A stretch of DNA of 64,000 nucleotides from an uncultured Algibacter sp. (GTDB lineage: Bacteria; Bacteroidota; Bacteroidia; Flavobacteriales; Flavobacteriaceae). Positions 17,528 through 27,066 of this stretch are shown one piece after another. Made by a program: the position numbers and the translations under genes. The first letter of the stretch is position 1; every line of letters starts with the position of its first letter. The stretch is taken from NCBI RefSeq assembly GCF_947490405.1, contig NZ_CANLGU010000006.1:217948-281947 (forward strand), in the 5' to 3' direction. Below the pieces are notes generated by a model. It worked only from the letters and a program-made list of their open reading frames with translations. It ran no database searches and was not told the origin of the DNA.

Positions 17528-18739
17528 TTGCTGAAGCATACAGCTATTTATATTTCTAATTTAGAGAACAAAAAAGAACTCCTAAAAAAAATCAATACTG
17601 GAATGCTTTTTCCAGAGGTACTGAATTTAAAAGAAGGTGTTTTATCAGATATAGCTCTAAAGAGTTTTATAGAAAAAGAAATTCGTTATGAACGATCTCA
17701 CATACAAACTAAAACTAGTAATAGTTTAAAAAACTCTTCTGAAGGTGAGCGAAAAAAAGCGTTGCTAAATCATATCCTTAAGCATCAGCCTGAATATGTT
17801 TTATTAGATAATGTTTTTGATTGTCTGGATATAAAATCTCAATCAGATATAGAAAACAAACTTTTTCAATTAAGAAATGAATTTGTAATAATTCAAATAA
17901 CCACTCGTAAAAGGGATTTATTACCTTTTATTGATGTAATATATAATTATGAAAAGGGAGAGCTTAAGGCATATGATAACAATTTTGAAAATAAGAACAA
18001 TTATTTCATAAACCATTTACCAAAGCCTTACAAGAATATAGCTGAAATTAATAATCCCATAATTAGTTTAAAGAATATAAACCTAAGTTATGGAGAAAGG
18101 CAAATTCTACGAAATATATCCTGGGAAATTAAACCAAGTGAATTCTGGCAGCTTATTGGTCCAAATGGTTCAGGCAAGAGTACACTTTTGTCTTTAATAT
18201 CTGGAGATAATCCCAAAGGTTACTCAGAAGATATGACTTTATTTGGTATGAAAAAGGGTAGTGGGGAATCTGTCTGGGATATAAAAAAGCATATTGGTTT
18301 TTTTTCATCTGAAATGCTGTTAGGTTTTCGAAGACCAGACACTATTGAAAACATGATTATTTCTGGTTTCTTGGATTCAATTGGTCTCTACAAGCATCCA
18401 ACAGATATTCAAATTAATATAGCGCATAAATGGTTAGATGTTTTGAATATGTTTAATATTAAAGATAAAAGTTTTCAGTCATTAGCGAATGGGCATAAGC
18501 GATTAGTTTTAATTGCACGTGCCATGGTTAAACATCCTTCACTACTAATTTTAGATGAACCAACAAATGGATTAGATGATAATGACGCTGTATTACTTGC
18601 CCAATTAGTAAATAAAATTTGTAAAGAAACCAATACTGCCATTTTATACGTCTCGCACAGAAAAGAAGCTAATATTACACCAGATTATATCTTTGAGTTA
18701 ATTCCAAGTCAAGAGGGTTCCACAGGAGCAATTGTGTAA
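17528..18739 (+). CDS. ModF-like tandem ABC ATPase with degenerate first domain
   Basis: 403 residues: an incomplete N-terminal nucleotide-binding domain and a complete C-terminal one. The first half has a signature-like SSEGERKKALL and a Walker B-like VLLDNVFDCLD, but no Walker A, and the catalytic Glu after the Walker B Asp is Asn. The second half has Walker A GPNGSGKST (about 211-219), signature LANGHKRLVLI in place of LSGGQ, and Walker B LLILDEPTNGLD. No membrane segments and no permease gene are nearby. ModF-like soluble ATPases have unclear roles. The start is a TTG at 17528; no ATG occurs before residue 25, and an in-frame TAA at 17510 blocks extension. Confidence 0.85.
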   Translation: MLKHTAIYISNLENKKELLKKINTGMLFPEVLNLKEGVLSDIALKSFIEKEIRYERSHIQTKTSNSLKNSSEGERKKALLNHILKHQPEYVLLDNVFDCLDIKSQSDIENKLFQLRNEFVIIQITTRKRDLLPFIDVIYNYEKGELKAYDNNFENKNNYFINHLPKPYKNIAEINNPIISLKNINLSYGERQILRNISWEIKPSEFWQLIGPNGSGKSTLLSLISGDNPKGYSEDMTLFGMKKGSGESVWDIKKHIGFFSSEMLLGFRRPDTIENMIISGFLDSIGLYKHPTDIQINIAHKWLDVLNMFNIKDKSFQSLANGHKRLVLIARAMVKHPSLLILDEPTNGLDDNDAVLLAQLVNKICKETNTAILYVSHRKEANITPDYIFELIPSQEGSTGAIV

Positions 18740-18840
18740 TAATTCAATTTTTTAAAACTCTCTCTTTGTTATATAGCAATGCCTTACGGGACTTATCAAC
18801 AATAACAAATTTCATAAAAATAGTAAGCTTCATCACATAA

Positions 18841-18848
18841 TACTTTTG
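18841..18848 (+). promoter_or_regulatory. Candidate -7 box for the hybrid kinase gene
   Basis: TACTTTTG matches TAnnTTTG, 44 bp before the ATG at 18893. No TTG is found at the -33 distance. Confidence 0.4.
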
Positions 18849-18892
18849 CTAATTCGTATATTTATAGATATGTTTGTTAAAAGCACTAGGTA

Positions 18893-20305
18893 ATGAAGAT
18901 TTTCCCTAAATCTATTAAGCGCATAAAAATGAAGAAGAAATTGTCTTTTTTCATTTTTGCATCCATTACTTCCATTTTACTTATTGGGTATTTTTTTTTG
19001 GAGAAAAAAATATACGCTGAAAGTGCCGCTATATTTCTTTTTATTTTAGCAATACTTCAGGTTTTTGTCTTACAATTCTTTTTTAGAAATCAATTGAAGA
19101 ATGATGTTATTAGAGCAAATTTAAGGCTTCGTATTGAGGAATTAAAATTAAGCTTAGAGGTTGCAGAAGAAATGGGAAGTCATAAATCCATTTATCTGGC
19201 AAATATGAGCTACGAGGTTCGTACTCCACTTAATACAGTACTAGGTATGATGAATATGCTTAAGCAAACAGACCTGAATGATGATCAGATGGCGCAAGTT
19301 GAAATAGCAGAATATTCATCAAAGCATTTACTTCAATTAGTAAATATGGTTACTGATAATACTGAAGTGGAATCAGGCAATTTTAATTTGGAGTTACAAA
19401 CCACAGATTTAAAGTCTGATTTATCAAAACTTTTTAAAGTATTTGAATTTCAGGCATGGGAAAAAGGTTTAGAATTTGATTATAAATTCCTGCATGAAGA
19501 AAAGGATAAGTTTTTAGTAATGGCTGATTCCCCTAGAATCCAACAGGTTCTTATAAACCTAATAAACAATGCCATAAAATTCACTAATGCTGGAAAAATA
19601 TCTGTTATAATTGATCAGTTGGTTGGCATAGACAACTTTCAGTATATCACTTTTTATGTTAAGGATACAGGGATAGGAATGAAGCCTGAACAGGTTAAAC
19701 GCGTATTGAATACTCCTGAGAATGTTTTTAGTAATAGCTTGATGAAAGATTATAGAGGTGGCGGTATGGGGTTGTCAATTTCTAATCAATTGGTACAACT
19801 CATGGGAGGTGATCTTGAATTGGAGAGTAAAGAAAATGAAGGAACAACCTTTTATTTTAGTTTGCAGCTAAAAAAGACCCTTAATTTAGAAGCTGAAGAA
19901 GAATCACTAGCTCCTGTTTTATCTGAAAAGTTTAGTGTTTTAATTGCAGAGGATAATAGAATGAACCAGAAAGTAATTAAATTTTTGTTGGAGAGGGAAG
20001 GAGCTGATTGCACATTTGCAAAAAACGGCAAAGAAGCTGTTGATCTATATAAAATTTTAGATTTTGATATGATTTTTATGGATATCTACATGCCAGGTAT
20101 GGATGGATATGAGGCAACCAGATTAATAAAGAACACAGATAAATATAAAAAACAAAATACACCTATAATTGCTGTTTCTGCTAGTGCTTTTGAGAAGGAT
20201 ATTGAAAAAGCGAAAGAATCAGGTATAGACTATTTCTTATCTAAACCGCTTGAAGTAAACAAGATAAAAGAATTGTTAGTAAGGTTTTCTAAAACTACAG
20301 TTTAA
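18893..20305 (+). CDS. Hybrid histidine kinase with Tyr in place of the phospho-acceptor His
   Basis: 470 residues. Two transmembrane helices (about 16-34 and 43-64) with almost no periplasmic loop, a short coiled-coil, then HisKA, HATPase and receiver domains. The H-box normally reads ANMSHEIRTPLN; here it is ANMSYEVRTPLN, with Tyr107 encoded by TAC at 19211-19213, one transition from His CAC. The ATP-binding N box (INLINNAIKFT), G1 (DTGIGM) and G2 (GGGMGLSIS) are intact. The receiver is also intact, with Asp397 in MDIYMPGMDG and Lys in LSKPL. So autophosphorylation in the standard way looks impossible, while ATP binding and phospho-acceptance by the receiver look possible. The protein may be a pseudokinase scaffold, a phosphatase, or fed by another kinase. 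Start may also be the ATG at 18929. Confidence 0.92.
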   Translation: MKIFPKSIKRIKMKKKLSFFIFASITSILLIGYFFLEKKIYAESAAIFLFILAILQVFVLQFFFRNQLKNDVIRANLRLRIEELKLSLEVAEEMGSHKSIYLANMSYEVRTPLNTVLGMMNMLKQTDLNDDQMAQVEIAEYSSKHLLQLVNMVTDNTEVESGNFNLELQTTDLKSDLSKLFKVFEFQAWEKGLEFDYKFLHEEKDKFLVMADSPRIQQVLINLINNAIKFTNAGKISVIIDQLVGIDNFQYITFYVKDTGIGMKPEQVKRVLNTPENVFSNSLMKDYRGGGMGLSISNQLVQLMGGDLELESKENEGTTFYFSLQLKKTLNLEAEEESLAPVLSEKFSVLIAEDNRMNQKVIKFLLEREGADCTFAKNGKEAVDLYKILDFDMIFMDIYMPGMDGYEATRLIKNTDKYKKQNTPIIAVSASAFEKDIEKAKESGIDYFLSKPLEVNKIKELLVRFSKTTV

Positions 20306-20308
20306 GTT

Positions 20309-20689
20309 TTATTTAACTGCTATCATACTAATTTCTACATTAACATTTTTAGGCAATCTTGCTACTTGAACCGTTTCTCGAGCAGGCGCATCATCGTCAT
20401 TAAAATAACTTCCGTAAATTTCATTTATTAATGCGAAATCATCCATGTTACTAATAAATATGGATGCTTTTATTACATGTTCAAAAGTCATATTAGCAGC
20501 TTTTAAAACAGCTTTTAAATTTAGCATTACTTGATTGGTTTCAAGTTTAATATTACCTATAACTAAGCTGTTAGTTTCTACGTTTATTGCTATTTGCCCA
20601 GAGGTATATAGTGTATTGCCAGTTAATATGGCCTGATTGTAAGGTCCAATAGGAGCTGGGGCGTTAGGAGTAGTTATAATAGTTTTCAT
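20309..20689 (-). CDS. ridA: RidA family (YjgF/YER057c/UK114) deaminase
   Basis: 126 residues, the family length. The N-terminal PAPIGPYNQA and the C-terminal ARETVQVARLPKNVNVEISMIA are diagnostic. Arg104, which holds the substrate carboxylate in RidA, is present. RidA hydrolyses reactive enamine/imine products of PLP enzymes to keto acids. It is convergent with the hybrid kinase gene (3 bp between stops) and lies 12 bp downstream of lptD. Confidence 0.93.
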   Translation of the reverse strand: MKTIITTPNAPAPIGPYNQAILTGNTLYTSGQIAINVETNSLVIGNIKLETNQVMLNLKAVLKAANMTFEHVIKASIFISNMDDFALINEIYGSYFNDDDAPARETVQVARLPKNVNVEISMIAVK

Positions 20690-20701
20690 TTTTGAAAAAA
20701 A

Positions 20702-23464
20702 TTAAAATTGAATATCGGGTTGTCTACGTTGCTCGTATTTTAAATCCTGTAAGATACTTGATTTTATACCAATAAAGAAATTCCAAGAACTTCTATCGCT
20801 AAATGGTACCCAAGTGAAATTCATACGCCAACTTAATAAATCACGTTCAAAACGTAATTGTGTGAAAGTAAAGCCAGCATTTTTTAAATCATAACCAGAG
20901 GAAGCTCCTATACTCCATTTAGGAGAGAGCTCTATATCTCCTGAAAACATAAGAGAATGGGATGAAATTTCATTTTGACGCCTATTGTTAGAATAATTTA
21001 CTGCATACGCTACCCTTAAATTCCAGGGTATGGTATAGTTGTATAGCTCACTAGGGCCTTCTTCGTTATCTTGGTCTTGATTATTCGCTTGTTGATTTGC
21101 GAAATCTTCAGAAACACCAAATAAATCATCAGCTCGACCACCGCTGCGTACATTTTCTTCTACACCTCTGTCTTTTTTATTTTTTTTATCCCCCTCTCTG
21201 CTAGCTAATGTCCAACTTGCGTTTAAACTAGCATTAGTTAATCTAAAAAGACTTCCTCCATTATCTATATTAAACTTATTGATTCTATTGTTATTATTAT
21301 CTAATGCATAAGGGTCTAGGGTAGCATTAAAGTTAATACTCATTTTGTCTTTAAAAAGTTGCGTACTACCATTCATTCTTACGGGACTCCATTGTAATGA
21401 ATCGCCAGCAAAGTTATAGGATGTTGAAAAATTTAGATTATTAAGTAGAATGATTTTTTTTGGTTCTGTTGCTGTACTATCTTTATCCCGTACCTTTGCT
21501 TCAATATTGTTTGAAACAGAAATACCCATTGAACTGGAAAAATTCTGATTTGGAGATCCAAAAACACCACCTTCAAACCTTGTGTATTCAATAAGTTCTC
21601 TCCTGGTATTACCGTTGGCATCAATTATTTCATCACCTTCAATAGTATCATAATATTGGTCAAATGCTGGATTAATATTATAACTAATGGAAGGCCTCAT
21701 AACATGTCGAATTGCTTTTATCTTTCTGTCTTCACCTTCTTTTTCAAAATTAAACATACCATAAATTGTTGTGCCTATATTTGTGCTGAAATTATAGGTT
21801 CTAAATGAATCAAAACCATTTAAATCTTCAGTTACTGTCTGTCCTGTAGTACTATCAAAAGTTCTATTTATTGTGTTAAATGTCCATACTTCATTAAAGT
21901 TTGTGCTGGCACTGGCACTAAAATATTTGAAAATCTTAAAGTTAGTGGTTAAAGGAATAGAATGTTGAAATCCCGCTCTGGCATCATCAAACATTTCTTT
22001 TTTAAAGAAAAGAGAGTCAGTAGTCTGAATTCTATTCTCCCCACGGATGTTATATTGTAAATTAACGTTTTGAATAATTCCCTTTTTTGTGCCAGTTTCA
22101 GAAGCAAAAGGGTACATTCTACTAATACTTCCTTGAAATGTTGGAAGCGTCATATTTATAGTTTCGGTATTTGTATTTTGGGAATGAGTCGCTGTAACAC
22201 TAAAATTTACTTGAGGTTCTCCCTGGAATGTTTTTGAGTACGATATAGAAGAGGCTAGGGTATTATTTAAAAAAGCTCCAGTATTTACCTGATTTACGGA
22301 CTGTCTATAATAAGTACTACTTCCAAGGTTGACAGAAGCTGAAAAACGAGAGCTTGGATTAGCTTTAGAATCTTGACTATGAGACCATCTAAAGTTGTAA
22401 ATTGTGCTTTTAGCAAAATCAGGAAACCCACGTTCACTGGTAATTAAATTTTCATAACGCATACCTATATTCCCCCTAAATCTATAGCGCTTTGAGTATG
22501 TGGATTCGGTTCGTATTCCATAACTTCCATTGGTAAAATAATCACCAAGAACAGCCAAATCTATATAATCACTTATTGCAAAGTAATAACCTCCATTTTG
22601 TAAAAAATATCCTCTACTATTTTGTTCTCCAAAAGATGGAATAATAACCCCAGAAGTATGTTTTTCACTCTGTGGAAAAAAACCAAATGGGAGTCCCAAT
22701 GGTGTTGGTACATCATAAAAGAAAAGATTGGCTAACCCAGTAACGATTTTTTTTCCTGGTACAATTTTCGCTTTTCTGAGTTTTATATAATACTCAGGGT
22801 CGTCAAGGTTTTTTGCAGTTGTGTATTTAGCGTCTCTTACAAAGTAAACAGAATCATTTTCTTTCTTTGTGGTTTCAGATATAACAGTACCTTCACCTTG
22901 TTCTGTTTTAGAATTATAAATTAGTGCTTTTTGAGTTTTAGTGTTGAAAATAATAGAATCTGGTTCAACAACATTAGTGCCTTGAGAGAAAACGGGTTTT
23001 TGTGTATATCCCTCAATTGTATCAGTAATTCCTCTAGCGTAAACCGTATTGTTGTTATAGTCAATAGTGATGCGTCCTGCTTTAATATTCATGTCACCAT
23101 AATCAATATTTGCTTCGTTGTACAAATATAATTTCTGTTGTTTATTGCTAAACTTGGTGTAGTCTTTTGCGTGATATTTTACAATATTTTCTAAAAGATC
23201 TTTTTTAGGTTTAACAGAATCGTTAACTATGGTGTCTTGAGTTTTTTCAGAAGGTGAGGTTATAGGAAGATTATCTATTTTGGTAACCAAACTATCTTTG
23301 GCTGTTCTTTCAATCGTTTTTCCTTTGTTTGGAATATCTTGAGAGAAGCTTAACGTGTTAATAAACACTGTAAAACTTAATGCAAAAAGTATTTTAAAGT
23401 TGTTTGTACGCAACGCTTTTAAATGTATTTTTGTAAAAGTATGGCTCGGTTTTTGAAAAGCCAA
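20702..23464 (-). CDS. lptD: LPS-assembly protein LptD (flavobacterial type)
   Basis: About 900 residues. A signal peptide (FKILFALSFTVFINTLSFSQ) is followed by an OstA/LptA-like beta-jellyroll domain (IDYGDMNIKAGRITIDYNNN) and a large beta-barrel with aromatic-rich strands, ending in Phe (RQPDIQF). With LptE it inserts LPS into the outer leaflet. The start is uncertain: there is no ATG. A TTG at 23464 gives residues AFQKPSHTFTK, but it overlaps a promoter-like TAATTTTG on the same strand (23469-23462). A second TTG at 23413 would give a clean signal peptide (RTNNFKILFALS). lptD diverges from the amidase gene. Confidence 0.9.
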   Translation of the reverse strand: MAFQKPSHTFTKIHLKALRTNNFKILFALSFTVFINTLSFSQDIPNKGKTIERTAKDSLVTKIDNLPITSPSEKTQDTIVNDSVKPKKDLLENIVKYHAKDYTKFSNKQQKLYLYNEANIDYGDMNIKAGRITIDYNNNTVYARGITDTIEGYTQKPVFSQGTNVVEPDSIIFNTKTQKALIYNSKTEQGEGTVISETTKKENDSVYFVRDAKYTTAKNLDDPEYYIKLRKAKIVPGKKIVTGLANLFFYDVPTPLGLPFGFFPQSEKHTSGVIIPSFGEQNSRGYFLQNGGYYFAISDYIDLAVLGDYFTNGSYGIRTESTYSKRYRFRGNIGMRYENLITSERGFPDFAKSTIYNFRWSHSQDSKANPSSRFSASVNLGSSTYYRQSVNQVNTGAFLNNTLASSISYSKTFQGEPQVNFSVTATHSQNTNTETINMTLPTFQGSISRMYPFASETGTKKGIIQNVNLQYNIRGENRIQTTDSLFFKKEMFDDARAGFQHSIPLTTNFKIFKYFSASASTNFNEVWTFNTINRTFDSTTGQTVTEDLNGFDSFRTYNFSTNIGTTIYGMFNFEKEGEDRKIKAIRHVMRPSISYNINPAFDQYYDTIEGDEIIDANGNTRRELIEYTRFEGGVFGSPNQNFSSSMGISVSNNIEAKVRDKDSTATEPKKIILLNNLNFSTSYNFAGDSLQWSPVRMNGSTQLFKDKMSINFNATLDPYALDNNNNRINKFNIDNGGSLFRLTNASLNASWTLASREGDKKNKKDRGVEENVRSGGRADDLFGVSEDFANQQANNQDQDNEEGPSELYNYTIPWNLRVAYAVNYSNNRRQNEISSHSLMFSGDIELSPKWSIGASSGYDLKNAGFTFTQLRFERDLLSWRMNFTWVPFSDRSSWNFFIGIKSSILQDLKYEQRRQPDIQF

Positions 23465-23635
23465 AATTACATATATTTTTCTGGGATTAATTTAATATTC
23501 TAGTAAAAATTTAAAATTAAAATAAACCGAGTTTTTTGATCGTTAAAATCGCATAGATTTCATTCTTGAAATATCAAAAATGATGCCCAAAAATGATATT
23601 CATTGCCTTTGATTGAAAACAACTGTAAACACCAC

Positions 23636-24742
23636 ATGAAAACGAACAACATTTTACTTTTCGTATCCTTAGTATTAATATTTTTTTGCAATACGCTACT
23701 ATATGGACAATCTGCAATAGAGCCATTTGTTATTATGATTGATCCTGGGCATGGTGGTAGAGATTCTGGAACTCCTGGAACGGGGCGTTACAAGTCAACA
23801 GAAAAGGATATTGCTTTAGATGTTTCTCTTGCTCTAGGAAAAATGATAGAAAGCAACCTAGCTAATGTTAAAATTGTTTACACACGTAAAAAAGATGTTT
23901 TTCCAACTTTAAGGAGTCGTCCAGATCTTGCCAATAAAAAGGATGTTGATTTATTTATATCTATACATTGTAATGCGCAACCTGGTAAAAAAGGAACTGC
24001 CTATGGTTCTGAGACTTATGTTTTGGGAACTACTAAAAACAAGCAAAATTTAGAGGTTGCAAAGCGTGAAAATTCAGTTATTGCTTTGGAGGATAACTTA
24101 GAGGTATACAAAGATTTTAGATCAGATTCTCCAGAATTTTTGTTAGGATTGGAAATGGCTCAGGAAGCTTATTTGGATCATAGCATTAAACTAGCAAGAT
24201 TAATTGAAGATGAATTTCAAACTACTGCAAAACGAAAAAGTAGAGGTGTGAAACAAAATATATTTTATGTTTTAGCATATTCATATATGCCGAGTGTACT
24301 CGTAGAATTAGGTTTTCTTACACATTTAAAGGAAGAAGACTTTTTAAATTCGAAAAAGGGTAAACAACTTATGACCAAATCATTATTTGTTGCTGTTGAA
24401 AAGTATCTGGAATACATGAATATTAATTCAGCTCCAACAAGCATAGTAAAAGCAGATACTAAAGAGCAAGTTTCTGGAAACATTACGTTCAAAATTCAAA
24501 TAGCAGCAAGTTCAAAAGCACTAGAAACTAAATCATACAATTTTAAAGGATTACAGACAATTTCTAGAATACAAGATGGTAGTTTGTATAAGTATTTTTA
24601 TGGTAGTACTTCTGATTATGAGGAAACTAAAGCCCTAGAGCAAGAAGCCCGAAGCAAAGGTTACAATTCAAGTTTTGTAGTGGCTTTTAAAGATGGAAAA
24701 AAAATAGCTTTAATAGATGCTTTAAAATCCAAAGCCAATTAA
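23636..24742 (+). CDS. N-acetylmuramoyl-L-alanine amidase (Amidase_3) with C-terminal SPOR-like region
   Basis: 368 residues from the ATG at 23636; a TTG at 23603 is less likely because it precedes the signal peptide NILLFVSLVLIFFCNTLLYG. The Amidase_3 domain has zinc ligands in MIDPGHGGRDSG (His and later Glu), SIHCNA and the catalytic VLVELGFLT. It cleaves the amide between MurNAc and the stem peptide during cell separation. The C-terminal 80 residues (FKIQIAASSK, KYFYGST, and AFKDGKKI) look like a SPOR peptidoglycan-binding domain. mlaD follows after 51 bp with its own promoter box. Confidence 0.93.
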   Translation: MKTNNILLFVSLVLIFFCNTLLYGQSAIEPFVIMIDPGHGGRDSGTPGTGRYKSTEKDIALDVSLALGKMIESNLANVKIVYTRKKDVFPTLRSRPDLANKKDVDLFISIHCNAQPGKKGTAYGSETYVLGTTKNKQNLEVAKRENSVIALEDNLEVYKDFRSDSPEFLLGLEMAQEAYLDHSIKLARLIEDEFQTTAKRKSRGVKQNIFYVLAYSYMPSVLVELGFLTHLKEEDFLNSKKGKQLMTKSLFVAVEKYLEYMNINSAPTSIVKADTKEQVSGNITFKIQIAASSKALETKSYNFKGLQTISRIQDGSLYKYFYGSTSDYEETKALEQEARSKGYNSSFVVAFKDGKKIALIDALKSKAN

Positions 24743-24765
24743 AGGTTTTCTTCTTATATTTATCT

Positions 24766-24773
24766 TAAATTTG
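24766..24773 (+). promoter_or_regulatory. Candidate -7 box for the MlaD gene
   Basis: TAAATTTG matches TAnnTTTG and lies about 20 bp before the TTG start, implying a very short leader. Confidence 0.4.
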
Positions 24774-24793
24774 TTTCTCTAAAGAAATTCAGT

Positions 24794-25744
24794 TTGAAAA
24801 TATCAAAAGAAGTTAAAACAGGTATATTAGTATTTTTAGGAATTATTCTCTTTATTTTTGGTTTCAATTACCTCAAGGGTCAAAACCTACTAAGTTCTTC
24901 GCTAACAATTTACACGACCTATAATAATGTTGAAGGTTTGGTGCCATCTACGCCTGTAACCATTAATGGGCTTAACGTTGGTAAGGTAATAAGTATTGAT
25001 TTTAAGGGTGATGGATCTGGAGTATTACAGGTAGAACTATTAGTTGATAACGATTTTAAATTTTCAAAAAATAGTAAAGCAGAGTTATACGAAACAGGCT
25101 TAATAGGAGGTAAAGCTATAGCCATTATTCCAGCTTTTGATGGAGCAGAAAGTGCTATAGAAGGAGCCGAACTTCAAGGCATAGTTAAGGCAGGTTTAAC
25201 CGATTTAGTAAATCAGCGATTAACACCATTACAAGAAAAAATTGAGGTAATGATGGTTGGTGCAGATTCATTGCTAAACAATCTAAATGAGGTTTTTGAT
25301 GATAAAACTAAAGCAAATTTAAGAGCCAGTATTTCTGGTTTAAATGATGTTGTTCAGAATTTTAAGAAAACATCTAATTCCTTGAACACGATAATGGTGA
25401 AAAATGAGGAGAAACTTAATTCTACATTATCAAACGTAGATGAAATTTCTTCAAATTTATCAAAAACAACAGCGCAACTTGCCAATGCTAACCTAGAGGA
25501 AACGGTTAAAACACTTGAAGCTACGATTAAAAATTTTAAAGATATTAGTAGTAAAATAAATGATGGAGATGGCTCTATTGGAAAACTTTTGCATGACGAC
25601 GCTTTGTATAATAACCTTGAAGCAGCGTCAAAAGAGATGGAAGATTTAATACGTGATATAAAATTACACCCTGCCCGCTATAGACGTATATTATCTAAAA
25701 AAGAAATACCCTATAAAGAACCTACAGAAGACCAAAAGAACTAA
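24794..25744 (+). CDS. MlaD/MCE family lipid-transfer protein
   Basis: 316 residues. One N-terminal anchor (EVKTGILVFLGIILFIFGFN), then the MCE domain (TTYNNVEGLVPSTPVTINGL, VGKVISIDF), then a long helical, coiled-coil-rich tail (about residues 150-290). MCE proteins form hexameric rings that carry phospholipids across the periplasm. The start is a TTG; no ATG is available upstream in frame, and the sequence KISKEVKTGI directly precedes the anchor. No MlaE or MlaF gene is in the window. The gene is followed 8 bp later by the Fe-S protein gene, so lipid transport and a redox unit share an operon. Confidence 0.9.
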   Translation: MKISKEVKTGILVFLGIILFIFGFNYLKGQNLLSSSLTIYTTYNNVEGLVPSTPVTINGLNVGKVISIDFKGDGSGVLQVELLVDNDFKFSKNSKAELYETGLIGGKAIAIIPAFDGAESAIEGAELQGIVKAGLTDLVNQRLTPLQEKIEVMMVGADSLLNNLNEVFDDKTKANLRASISGLNDVVQNFKKTSNSLNTIMVKNEEKLNSTLSNVDEISSNLSKTTAQLANANLEETVKTLEATIKNFKDISSKINDGDGSIGKLLHDDALYNNLEAASKEMEDLIRDIKLHPARYRRILSKKEIPYKEPTEDQKN

Positions 25745-25752
25745 ATTTTATT

Positions 25753-27066
25753 ATGAACTACTTGCCTAACATACTTTTTGCAATCATACTCATTGCTGGT
25801 ATTGGTTATTTTTCAAAAAATGTAAAAAAGCTTATCAGGAATATAAAACTTGGAAAGGATGTTGATGTAAGCGATAATAAATCTGAGCGGTGGAAAAACA
25901 TGGCTATGATTGCTCTAGGCCAAAGTAAAATGGTGCGTCGTCCAATTTCTGGCTTGTTGCACGTAGTCGTTTATGTTGGGTTTATAATAATAAATATTGA
26001 AGTTTTAGAAATAATAATTGATGGTATATTTGGTACACATCGTATTGGCTTAAAAGTATTATCTAAATCTGTATATGGTTTTTTAATTGGTACTTTTGAG
26101 GTATTAGCAGTACTAGTTTTTATTTCTGTAATTATTTTTTGGGCACGTAGAAATATTTTAAAACTAGCAAGGTTTTGGAAAAGTGAAATGACTAGTTGGC
26201 CTAAAAACGACGGTAATTTCATTTTATACTTTGAAATGGTATTAATGACTTTGTTTTTAGTTATGAATGCCATAGATTTGGATTTTCAATCCATAAATTC
26301 TGGAAACGTAATTAGTCAATACATAGCACCATGGTTTTCTGGTTTACAAGAAAGCACTTTGCATGTTATTGAAAGAGGCGCATGGTGGTTGCACATTGTT
26401 GGCATTCTGATATTCTTAAATTACCTCTACTTTTCTAAGCATTTGCATATTTTATTGGCGTTTCCTAATACATATTTTGGAAACTTAAAACCCAAAGGAC
26501 AACTTAATAACCTTGAAGCAGTTACTAATGAGGTAAAGATGATGATGGATCCTAATGTTGACCCTTTTGCTGCTCCTGCTGAAGGAGTAGAAGAAGAGGT
26601 TCCTGCTAAATTCGGTGCCAGTGATGTACAAGATTTGAATTGGGTACAGTTACTAAATGCTTATACTTGTACAGAATGCGGACGTTGTACAAGCGAATGT
26701 CCTGCGAATCAAACTGGAAAAAAATTATCGCCAAGGAAAATCATGATGGACACTCGTGATCGTTTGGAAGAAGTTGGTAAAAATATTGATGAAAATAAAG
26801 GTGAATTCAAAGATGATGGAAAGCAACTTCTAGATGACTATATCACTAAAGAGGAGCTTTGGGCTTGTACATCATGTAATGCCTGTGTAGAAGCTTGCCC
26901 TGTAAGTATTGATCCACTATCAATTATTTTAGAAATGCGTCGTTATTTGGTTATGGAGCAATCTGCTGCTCCAACTGAGTTAAACAATATGATGACAAAT
27001 ATTGAAAACAATGGAGCACCTTGGCCTTACAATCAAATGGATAGATTAAACTGGAAAGATGAATAA
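25753..27066 (+). CDS. Membrane Fe-S oxidoreductase, HdrC/GlpC-like with NarI-like membrane part
   Basis: 437 residues. The N-terminal 250 residues hold about five membrane helices with His residues in helices (GLLHVVVYVGF, WWLHIVGI, SKHLHILLAF), like the diheme NarI-type cytochrome b. The C-terminal part has two ferredoxin-like clusters: CTECGRCTSECP and CTSCNACVEACP. It resembles HdrE/HdrC- or DsrM/K-type modules that pass electrons between quinones and a CCG-domain subunit. That subunit is encoded two genes downstream (27751-28530). The electron donor and acceptor are unknown. It overlaps the next gene by 8 bp. Confidence 0.88.
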   Translation: MNYLPNILFAIILIAGIGYFSKNVKKLIRNIKLGKDVDVSDNKSERWKNMAMIALGQSKMVRRPISGLLHVVVYVGFIIINIEVLEIIIDGIFGTHRIGLKVLSKSVYGFLIGTFEVLAVLVFISVIIFWARRNILKLARFWKSEMTSWPKNDGNFILYFEMVLMTLFLVMNAIDLDFQSINSGNVISQYIAPWFSGLQESTLHVIERGAWWLHIVGILIFLNYLYFSKHLHILLAFPNTYFGNLKPKGQLNNLEAVTNEVKMMMDPNVDPFAAPAEGVEEEVPAKFGASDVQDLNWVQLLNAYTCTECGRCTSECPANQTGKKLSPRKIMMDTRDRLEEVGKNIDENKGEFKDDGKQLLDDYITKEELWACTSCNACVEACPVSIDPLSIILEMRRYLVMEQSAAPTELNNMMTNIENNGAPWPYNQMDRLNWKDE

